Source: Hyphomicrobiaceae bacterium (lineage in GTDB: Bacteria > Pseudomonadota > Alphaproteobacteria > Rhizobiales > Hyphomicrobiaceae). Taken from it: a stretch of DNA of 11,432 nt. A model generated the notes under the pieces. That model worked only from the letters and a program-made list of their open reading frames with translations. It made no database searches and was not told where the DNA came from. Both the position numbers and the translations under genes were made by a program. Location of the stretch: contig JAFMSC010000088.1 of the NCBI GenBank assembly GCA_017353825.1, forward strand, positions 1 to 11,432, given 5' to 3'. Positions 1 to 5,921 of the stretch are shown here, piece by piece (position 1 is the stretch's first letter; each line of letters begins with the position of its first letter).

Positions 1-1
1 G

Positions 2-1279
2 TTGTCGTGCGGGCAGTTCATCCCATGGATCGGCGCATCCGCCCAGGACAAGCCGGCAATTGGCACTTGGCCAGCTGGCTCCCAAGGCGACACGGTGAAT
101 GTGGCCGCGGCGGTGCCGCGCACGGGTACGTATGCCGTCCAGGGCGAGGACGAGCTCAAGGGCTGGCGACTTGCGGTTGAGCACATCAATGACGGCGATC
201 CGCTGCTCCAGAAGATCGCACCAAAGGTGACCAAAGGACTGCTCGGCAAGAAGATCAACTTGCTCGCGGCAGACTCAGCGGCCAAACCGAACCAAGCCAT
301 TCAAGAGATCCAAACCTTCATCAACCAGAACAAGATAATCTTGATGACGGGGTCCACGTCGAGCGCGGTCGCTGTCGCGCTCAACAAGTTCGCCCAGCGT
401 GAGAAGGTGCTTTACGTCACCGGTATCTCGGGCTCAAACGACACGACGGGAAAGGACTGCGTGCGCTACGGGTTCCGCCAGAATTTTTACGGCGAGACGG
501 CGGCCAACGCGATCGGACCGGTGTTAGTAAAGCAGTTCGGCAAGAACCGCAAAGCCGCGTTCATGACGCCGGATTACACCTACGGTCATACCGTCACGAA
601 ATCTGTGAACGACTACCTGAGCCAGAACGCCGGCTGGCAAATGGTGACCAACCAGGTCTCGCCGCTCGGCACTCAGGATTTCAGCCAGTATCTCACGAAC
701 ATCGCCAATTCCGGCGCCGAGTTCCTGATCAACGTGAACTGGGGTCGCGATGCGGTGCTCTCCATCCAGCAGGCCAAGCAATTCGGCCTGCTGCCGAAGA
801 TGACGCTGGTCGTGCCCTATCAGATTCCATTTCTGGCGAAAGAAGCAGGGCCCGAGCTTACTGCGGGCGTATACGCGGCTACCGACTTCTGGTGGACCCT
901 CGAAGACAAGTATCCGCTGGCGAAGATGTTCGTCGATGCGTTCACCAAAAAGTATAACTACCGACCGGAGTGGGGCGCCAACAACGCTTACATGTCCTTC
1001 GCAATTTGGGCGCGCATGGTCTCAGAGGCGGGTAGTTTCTATCCCCCTGACGTGATCAAGCAATACGAGAAGGGCGAGAGCTTCCTATCGACTGTGGGTG
1101 ACGTTCACTTCCGCAAGGAAGACCACCAATTGGTTCGGCCGGTGGTGATCGTCCGAGGGAAAGCGCCAAAGGACATGAAGAACAATGAGGATTACTGGGA
1201 CGTTCTTGAAGTCCTCCCCGGCGAGCCGCTTATGCAGAAGCCTGATGCGTTCGGCTGCAACCTCGGTGACTACACCTGA
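2..1279 (+). CDS. Periplasmic substrate-binding protein of a LIV/amide-type ABC transporter (5' partial)
   Basis: This is the ligand-capturing periplasmic subunit (type I periplasmic binding fold, LivK/UrtA-like, Peripla_BP_6 family) that would deliver solute to the permeases encoded just downstream. The visible 425 residues begin in what looks like the end of a signal peptide, with an ASA-Q type cleavage site near residues 12-15, so the true start lies left of the window; the TTG at position 2 is only the first in-frame start-like codon. Family features are the PRTGTYAVQG segment (39-48) followed by KGWRLAVEHIN (53-63), and a TGSTSSAVAVA ligand-loop region (116-126). Cys153 and Cys419 could form a disulfide; that is inferred. 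The four following genes run in the same direction with small gaps, so this is probably the first or an early gene of the operon. The ligand is unknown: branched-chain amino acids, urea, amides or aromatic acids are all served by this family. Confidence 0.9.
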   Translation: MSCGQFIPWIGASAQDKPAIGTWPAGSQGDTVNVAAAVPRTGTYAVQGEDELKGWRLAVEHINDGDPLLQKIAPKVTKGLLGKKINLLAADSAAKPNQAIQEIQTFINQNKIILMTGSTSSAVAVALNKFAQREKVLYVTGISGSNDTTGKDCVRYGFRQNFYGETAANAIGPVLVKQFGKNRKAAFMTPDYTYGHTVTKSVNDYLSQNAGWQMVTNQVSPLGTQDFSQYLTNIANSGAEFLINVNWGRDAVLSIQQAKQFGLLPKMTLVVPYQIPFLAKEAGPELTAGVYAATDFWWTLEDKYPLAKMFVDAFTKKYNYRPEWGANNAYMSFAIWARMVSEAGSFYPPDVIKQYEKGESFLSTVGDVHFRKEDHQLVRPVVIVRGKAPKDMKNNEDYWDVLEVLPGEPLMQKPDAFGCNLGDYT

Positions 1280-1314
1280 TCTCACGAACGAGAACCACAA
1301 GGATAGCGCTCCGC

Positions 1315-1320
1315 GTGAGG
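1315..1320 (+). promoter_or_regulatory. Ribosome binding site fixing the GTG start of the LivH-type permease
   Basis: The purine-rich GTGAGG lies 8 bases before the GTG at 1329. It favours this non-ATG start over the overlapping TTG at 1325, which is in another frame. Confidence 0.55.
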
Positions 1321-1328
1321 TCCGTTGA

Positions 1329-2204
1329 GTGATCAATTGGGCGAATTTCGTATCGCAGCTGTTCAATGGCCTAGTGCTCGGTGCCCTCCTGGCGCTGATC
1401 GCTTCTGGCCTGACGATCATTTACGGTACGCTCGGGGTGCTCAACCTCGCGCACGGCGCCATGTTCATGCTCGGCGGATATGCCGGGTGGCTCGCCTATA
1501 CCTACACCAACTCATTTGTTGTGGCTGTGATCGCGGGCTCCCTGTTCGTCATGCTGGTCGGCGTGATCATGGAGCGCGGGATCATCCGTTATTTCTACAG
1601 TCGGCCGCACGAGGACCAGCTGCTCGTCACGTTTGGTCTGGGCATGGTTTTTGTCGAGACCGTCCGGTTCTTCTTCGGCAGCCTATCCAAGACCGTGCCG
1701 CCGCCGCCGGGACTAGTCGGGATCACGCCGCTCGGTTTCATGTTCTATCCGACGTATCGGCTCGCGCTGCTCGGCATCGTCCTCGTGGCGCTGCTCGCCC
1801 TGTATCTGGTCCTCTACCGCACTCGCATCGGCATGGTCGTGCGCGCAGGCATAGAGGATTCCGCAATGGTCGGTGCGCTCGGCATCGATGTCTACAAGGT
1901 GTTCATGCTGGTCTTTGGCATCGGCGCGCTGGCAGCGGGTTTTGCCGGCATCGTCAATGCTCCGGTCGTATCAATTGCGCCTGATGTCGGCGAGGCGATC
2001 CTAGTGCAAACCTTCACCGTCATCGTCATCGGCGGTGTCGGCTCATTCCCCGGTGCCGTACTCGGCGGCGTGATTGCAGGCGAGATCATCAGTCTCACCT
2101 CCATGTTCAACCCAGGCTACTCGCACGTCATGCTCTTCGTAGCGATGACGCTCGTGCTGGTGCTGCGGCCTTACGGCCTGCTCGGCACGGCGGGGCGCGA
2201 ATGA
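1329..2204 (+). CDS. LivH-type ABC transporter permease
   Basis: This inner-membrane permease subunit of a LIV-type ABC importer should pair with the LivM-like half of the next gene to form the translocation channel. The 291-residue length is normal for LivH. The N-terminal GLVLGALLALIASGLTIIYG run and GVLNLAHGAMFMLGG (36-50) are the family's characteristic first segments. Several further hydrophobic helices follow. The segment around residues 174-187 (GIEDSAMVGALGID) corresponds to the cytoplasmic coupling region that contacts the ATPases. The start is GTG, chosen because of the upstream GTGAGG and because the reading frame matches the family N-terminus. The gene starts 49 bases after the binding-protein stop and ends 13 bases before the next start, so all are probably on one transcript. 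Confidence 0.93.
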   Translation: MINWANFVSQLFNGLVLGALLALIASGLTIIYGTLGVLNLAHGAMFMLGGYAGWLAYTYTNSFVVAVIAGSLFVMLVGVIMERGIIRYFYSRPHEDQLLVTFGLGMVFVETVRFFFGSLSKTVPPPPGLVGITPLGFMFYPTYRLALLGIVLVALLALYLVLYRTRIGMVVRAGIEDSAMVGALGIDVYKVFMLVFGIGALAAGFAGIVNAPVVSIAPDVGEAILVQTFTVIVIGGVGSFPGAVLGGVIAGEIISLTSMFNPGYSHVMLFVAMTLVLVLRPYGLLGTAGRE

Positions 2205-2217
2205 GCCCAGCTCCCCG

Positions 2218-4044
2218 ATGCTGAAGAAGCGGCGCTACATGATCGAGGTATTGACCGCGGTCGGGCTGATCGCAGCGCCATTTGCCCTGCCGCAACTGGG
2301 CTTCACGCCCACAACGATCAATCGCATCCTCGTCTGGGGCCTCTTCGGCCTTGGCTTCGACATCCTGTTCGGCTTCACGGGCCTGCTCTCGTTCGGGCAG
2401 TCCGCGTTCTTCGGTACCGGCGGTATGGTGGCCGCCTATCTGCTTACGCGCGTGGATTTTCCGAGTGTGGTCCTGGCCTTGGTGATCAGCACGCTCGCGG
2501 CTACGGTGGTCGGCTTCCTGGTGGGCCTGATTGCGCTCAGGCGAACAGGCATCTACTTCGCGATGATCACGGTAGCCATCGCGGAGGTGTTCTACTTCGT
2601 CGAGTTCAATCCTCTTTCTGACTACACCGGAGGTGAGAATGGGCTGCCTGGCGTGCCTGCACCCTCGTTGCATCTGGGCTTCACCACGATCCAGTTCAAT
2701 ACGGACTGGTCAATGTATATCTTCTTAGCGTTCTGGTACTTCGTTGGCGTGGTCGTTGCGTTGCGCATCGTCCGCTCACCTGTGGGCGCGATCTTGCGGG
2801 CGATCCGTGACAATCCGCTGCGTGCCGCTGCGGTGGGTCATAACGTGCATGGCTACAAGCTGGCGGCGTTCGTGGTCGCTGCGGCCTATGCCGGTTTTGC
2901 CGGAGGACTTCTCGGTTTGATGCAAGGCTTTATGCCGCCCGATGCCTTTACCTTCGATACCTCGGGCCAGCTCGTCATGCAGACCGCCATCGGCGGCACA
3001 GGTACGCTGTTCGGACCCCTGGTTGGCGCGGCAGTCTGGCTCTACCTCAGCGACTTCTTCCAAACCACCCTCCATCTCGGCGCAACGTGGAAGCTCGTGC
3101 TCGGCGTGGTGTTCGTGCTGTTGGTATGCTTCATGCGCCGAGGCTTCATTGGCGGACTTCTCGGTATCGGCGCGCTCATCGCCCCGCGCCGTCGGCGCAC
3201 AGCGCCGGAAGAGGCGCCCGTTCCGGTCGATGTCGCCTCGCTCGCGAGCCTTGGTGTGCCACGCCGCCGGGATGAGGCGCCATTCTCTGGTCCCGTGCTC
3301 GAGGCGCGCAGGCTGTCCAAATCGTTCGGCGGGTTGGTGGCCAATAAGGAGATCAACTTCTCGGTCCAGCAGGGAGAGCTGCGCGCAATTATCGGGCCGA
3401 ACGGCGCGGGCAAGAGTACGTTCTTCAAGATGCTGACGTGCGAGATGGGACCGACATCCGGGCACATCTTCTTTCACGGGCGCGACATCACCGGCAAGGG
3501 GGTGGCCTCGGTGTGTCAGCTGGGCTTGACGAAGAGCTATCAGGTCAATCAGCTGTTCAATCAACTGACGGTGCGAGACAATGTGGTCATCGCCGCGCTG
3601 GCGGAGCGGCGCGGCACGTTCGCCCCCGATATGTTCAGGCACCTCCAGTCGGTACCCGGACTGGATACCCAGGTGGATGCAACCCTGGCCATGGTTGCAC
3701 TCACCCATCGCGCCGACCTCTCCGTGGCGGAGCTCGCCTATGGCGAGAAACGGCGTCTAGAGATCGGTCTTGCACTCGCCACATCGCCGTCGCTGCTGCT
3801 GCTCGACGAACCCCTTGCCGGTATGAGCCCCCGCGAGCGCGGCGAGACCGTCCAGCTCCTGAAGAATATTCGGCGCGGCCGCACGCTTGTCGTGGTGGAG
3901 CACGATATGGATGCAGTATTCGAATTGGCAGAGCGCATCACCGTGTTGCACGAAGGGGCGGTGCTGGCCGAGGGCACACCCTTCGAGATTCAGCGGAACA
4001 ACCTGGTGCAGGAAGCATACCTGGGCGGCGTCGCAGCGGCATGA
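2218..4044 (+). CDS. LivM permease-LivG ATPase fusion protein of LIV-type ABC transporter
   Basis: A single 608-residue polypeptide carries two subunits that are separate proteins in E. coli. Residues 1 to about 321 are a LivM-type permease with LSFGQSAFFG (57-66), multiple hydrophobic helices and the coupling segment IRDNPLRAAAVG (196-207). An arginine- and proline-rich linker spans about 322-358. Residues 359-608 are a LivG-type ATPase: Walker A GPNGAGKST (393-401), Q-loop region near Q442-Q445, signature LAYGEKR (506-512), Walker B LLLLDEP (526-532) and switch His562 in VVVEHDMD. The signature deviates from LSGGQ in the way usual for LivG. I see no internal stop or frameshift, and both halves keep all expected motifs, so the fusion looks functional. 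The start ATG has only a weak Shine-Dalgarno; an in-frame ATG at 2239 is an alternative. The stop overlaps the next start (ATGA). Confidence 0.93.
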   Translation: MLKKRRYMIEVLTAVGLIAAPFALPQLGFTPTTINRILVWGLFGLGFDILFGFTGLLSFGQSAFFGTGGMVAAYLLTRVDFPSVVLALVISTLAATVVGFLVGLIALRRTGIYFAMITVAIAEVFYFVEFNPLSDYTGGENGLPGVPAPSLHLGFTTIQFNTDWSMYIFLAFWYFVGVVVALRIVRSPVGAILRAIRDNPLRAAAVGHNVHGYKLAAFVVAAAYAGFAGGLLGLMQGFMPPDAFTFDTSGQLVMQTAIGGTGTLFGPLVGAAVWLYLSDFFQTTLHLGATWKLVLGVVFVLLVCFMRRGFIGGLLGIGALIAPRRRRTAPEEAPVPVDVASLASLGVPRRRDEAPFSGPVLEARRLSKSFGGLVANKEINFSVQQGELRAIIGPNGAGKSTFFKMLTCEMGPTSGHIFFHGRDITGKGVASVCQLGLTKSYQVNQLFNQLTVRDNVVIAALAERRGTFAPDMFRHLQSVPGLDTQVDATLAMVALTHRADLSVAELAYGEKRRLEIGLALATSPSLLLLDEPLAGMSPRERGETVQLLKNIRRGRTLVVVEHDMDAVFELAERITVLHEGAVLAEGTPFEIQRNNLVQEAYLGGVAAA

Positions 4045-4745
4045 GCTCCCCTCTCCTCGAGGTCGATCACATAAACAGCTACTACGGCGACAGCCACATC
4101 CTGTTCGACGTATCGCTGGAGGTAAACAAGAACGAGGTGGTGGCGCTGCTCGGTCGCAACGGAGCAGGGAAGACCACCACTCTCAACACACTGATCGGCT
4201 TCGTACGGCCTCGATCGGGCAGGGTCGTATTCGATGGCACGCTGACGCATAACCTGCAGCCACATGCTATCGCTCAGCTTGGATTGCAACTCGTGCCCGA
4301 AGGCCGGCGTATCTTCGGCAATCTTAGTGTGGAAGAGAATCTGGTATTGGCCGGGCTCACCGCGAAGAACCGGTGGCCGCTCGAGCGCGCATGGGAGATT
4401 TTTCCGCGATTGCGCGAGCGCCGTCGCAGCCCTGGTACCGACCTTTCCGGTGGCGAGCAGCAGATGTTGGCAATCGCGCGCGCGCTTGTTCGACAGCCCA
4501 AGGTGCTGCTTCTGGATGAACCATTCGAAGGCCTGGCGCCGATCATTGTGCGCGACCTGCTTGCCACCTGCCGCGCACTCGCGGAGGGCGGGCAAACGAT
4601 ACTCATCGTGGAGCAGAACACCACAGCGGCCATGACGCTCGCCGACCGAGCCTACATTCTAAACAACGGCCACATCGTCGACGCACTATCGGCGCAGTCG
4701 CTGCGCGCGCATCCGGAACTGCTGCATACTCATCTGGGTGTGTAG
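4041..4745 (+). CDS. LivF-type ABC transporter ATPase
   Basis: This 234-residue protein is the second nucleotide-binding subunit of the importer and should dimerise with the LivG half of the preceding fusion. Motifs are Walker A GRNGAGKTT (38-46), signature LSGGEQQ (135-141), Walker B VLLLDEP (155-161) and IVEQN (189-193). In the last motif the usual switch histidine is Gln192; E. coli LivF has the same VEQN, so this is a family trait rather than a defect. The frame is open far upstream to 3438, but that part overlaps the LivG domain. The ATG at 4041, which overlaps the previous TGA by the ATGA arrangement, gives the normal LivF N-terminus and implies translational coupling. It is the last gene of the operon visible here. 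Confidence 0.93.
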   Translation: MSSPLLEVDHINSYYGDSHILFDVSLEVNKNEVVALLGRNGAGKTTTLNTLIGFVRPRSGRVVFDGTLTHNLQPHAIAQLGLQLVPEGRRIFGNLSVEENLVLAGLTAKNRWPLERAWEIFPRLRERRRSPGTDLSGGEQQMLAIARALVRQPKVLLLDEPFEGLAPIIVRDLLATCRALAEGGQTILIVEQNTTAAMTLADRAYILNNGHIVDALSAQSLRAHPELLHTHLGV

Positions 4746-5044
4746 GCCTCGGCACGCAGGAATGAGTGCCATTCCGTTGTGATCCTTCGGACGCAAGCCG
4801 TCAACTGAAGCGCTCGGAGCAAATTCTCGCGCAGATCGCGGCGAGCGGCGCAGCAGCCAAACTGGCCACATGGCATACGTCAGCGGGTCAGAAGCGTAAG
4901 CGGTGGACCGGTCCCCCACATTCCGCGAGGAATTGGAGGGCGGGCTGATGCCGGCCCACGAACAGGCATCGTTTTGACCGTAGTGATGACACCAACCAGA
5001 TGGCGGCGGCGGCGCGTGTGTTGCGCACAAGGACTCGACTGCTT
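4746..5044. other. Convergent intergenic stretch with no convincing gene
   Basis: About 300 bases separate the end of the plus-strand liv operon from the end of the minus-strand arsR gene. A 60-codon plus-strand frame at 4766-4948 has no recognisable domain, no good ribosome binding site and no family resemblance I can name. Apart from a short inverted repeat at 4759-4775 I see no insertion-sequence ends, tRNA or obvious strong terminator. Because transcription converges here, terminators for both sides would be expected in it. Confidence 0.5.
4759..4775 (+). terminator. Possible weak terminator hairpin after the liv operon
   Basis: GGAATG and CATTCC form a perfect 6-bp inverted repeat around a 5-base loop, 13 bases after the LivF stop codon. 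The stem is short, only half G/C, and no T-run follows, so intrinsic termination activity is uncertain. Confidence 0.2.
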
Positions 5045-5362
5045 TTAAGCGGGGCGCTTGCGGAACTTGAGGATGGAGGCGAGCAGGCCGGGGAACGCCT
5101 TCTCCAGCTCGGGCCGCAGCACCACGAAGCAGCGTGTGCCCTCCTTGCGGTGTTTGATGACGCCGGCGAGCCTCAGCACCTTGAGATGATGGCTGAGCGT
5201 GGATTCGGCCACCCCGCACTCGAATTCGCTGGAGCCCCGCTCCTGCCCGCCCGCGAGCTCCGCCACCACCATCAGACGCACTGGATCGCTCAGCGCATGC
5301 AACACCCGGGCAAGCGTGATCTCCTTGGCGCTGGGATGCTCGAATTGCTTGGCTTGTCTCAT
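5045..5362 (-). CDS. ArsR-family winged-helix transcriptional repressor
   Basis: This 105-residue protein is a small homodimeric DNA-binding repressor of the ArsR/SmtB superfamily. Visible features are the ALSDPVRLMVVAEL opening helix pair (residues 23-36), the recognition helix region ESTLSHHLKVLRLAGVI and the wing HRKEGTRCFVVL. The classic ArsR metal motif ELCVCDL is absent; a single Cys in the SSEFECGVAEST stretch occupies that region and another Cys lies in the wing, so a metal, redox or organic inducer cannot be assigned. The ATG start is preceded only by a weak AGAGCGGG sequence. A 28-bp near-perfect palindrome starts 14 bases upstream, which suggests autorepression. No divergent target gene is visible; the neighbours are a convergent ABC operon and the 3' end of a DUF1489-type gene. 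Confidence 0.88.
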   Translation of the reverse strand: MRQAKQFEHPSAKEITLARVLHALSDPVRLMVVAELAGGQERGSSEFECGVAESTLSHHLKVLRLAGVIKHRKEGTRCFVVLRPELEKAFPGLLASILKFRKRPA

Positions 5363-5376
5363 CGCCCGCTCTGACT

Positions 5377-5404
5377 ATATTGTTCGACGATTGTCGAACA
5401 ATAT
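5377..5404 (-). promoter_or_regulatory. Palindromic operator/promoter of the arsR-family gene
   Basis: Two perfect 12-base arms, ATATTGTTCGAC (5377-5388) and GTCGAACAATAT (5393-5404), flank a 4-base centre GATT, so the site is symmetric at 26 of 28 positions. It lies 14 bases upstream of the arsR ATG. Read on the minus strand, candidate -10 boxes are TATAGT (5374-5379), with a weak TTGTTC 16 bases upstream inside the palindrome, or TATGAT (5403-5408). In either case a bound repressor would cover the promoter. Length, symmetry and AT-richness fit known ArsR-family operators; binding itself is inferred. Confidence 0.75.
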
Positions 5405-5477
5405 CATATGGGAGCCGCGCGCGCCTTTTGCCAGCGCGGTGCCCGCTGCTACGGTGTCCGACCTAGGTCTGGCGAGC

Positions 5478-5921
5478 CTAGATCAGCCCCAGCTCGGCGA
5501 GGTTCTTGCGCAGCTTCGCCGGCATGGCGTCGATGCCGGTGGCGGAGAGGCGGCCCAAGTCCTCGGGCGCCTCGTCATCGCTCAGGTAACGCCAGCCCTG
5601 GAAGGCGCGACGCGGCACCGGGCGCACGGCGACCAGCTCGTTCTTGAAGATGAGCACGCAGCAAGGCGTACCGTCCTCCTTGCTGCCCTCCCGGATGTCG
5701 AGCAGCGGCTGCCGCACCTGGATCAATCCCTTGATGACCCAGTAGAGCGAGCCGCCGGCCAGCAGCTCGTCGCGCCGCTTGGGTGTCTGGAAGGTGCGGT
5801 GGAACAAATGCGGGCGCTTTTCCCCGGCCTTGCGCCGCTGCTTGAGGCGCTCGGCCTGCCAGGACGCCAGGTCCTCGATCGAATCGCAGCCGACGCACAG
5901 CTTGACGAGATGCAGCCTCAT
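5478..5921 (-). CDS. DUF1489 family protein of unknown function
   Basis: A 147-residue protein opening with MRLHLVKLCVGCDSIEDLASW, which I recognise as the N-terminus of the DUF1489 family, common in Alphaproteobacteria. Its length fits the family. No signal peptide or membrane helix is visible, so it is probably cytosolic. Other conserved-looking parts are the KRRDELLAGGSLYWVIKG stretch and the FQGWRYLSDDEAPEDL stretch near the C-terminus. No enzymatic function is known to me for this family. The ATG overlaps the stop codon of the carboxylase gene (ATGA), and a strong AAGGAGG site sits inside the end of that gene, so the two are co-transcribed and probably translationally coupled. Confidence 0.85.
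   Translation of the reverse strand: MRLHLVKLCVGCDSIEDLASWQAERLKQRRKAGEKRPHLFHRTFQTPKRRDELLAGGSLYWVIKGLIQVRQPLLDIREGSKEDGTPCCVLIFKNELVAVRPVPRRAFQGWRYLSDDEAPEDLGRLSATGIDAMPAKLRKNLAELGLI

Noticed and set aside
2776..3708. 310-codon minus-strand frame across the LivM-LivG fusion
   Set aside because: The product is low-complexity, rich in Arg, Glu and His, with no domain; the plus strand carries the real ABC motifs.
3438..4040. Long N-terminal extension of the LivF-type gene
   Set aside because: It overlaps the LivG domain in another frame and encodes Arg/Gly-rich sequence. The ATG at 4041 gives the standard LivF N-terminus.
4766..4948. Short plus-strand frame after the liv operon
   Set aside because: No ribosome binding site, no recognisable domain and an ordinary chance length for this composition.
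5408..5647. Short plus-strand frame starting beside the ArsR palindrome, tempting as a divergent target
   Set aside because: It is almost entirely antisense to the DUF1489-type gene and encodes Arg/Ala/Pro-rich sequence with no domain.
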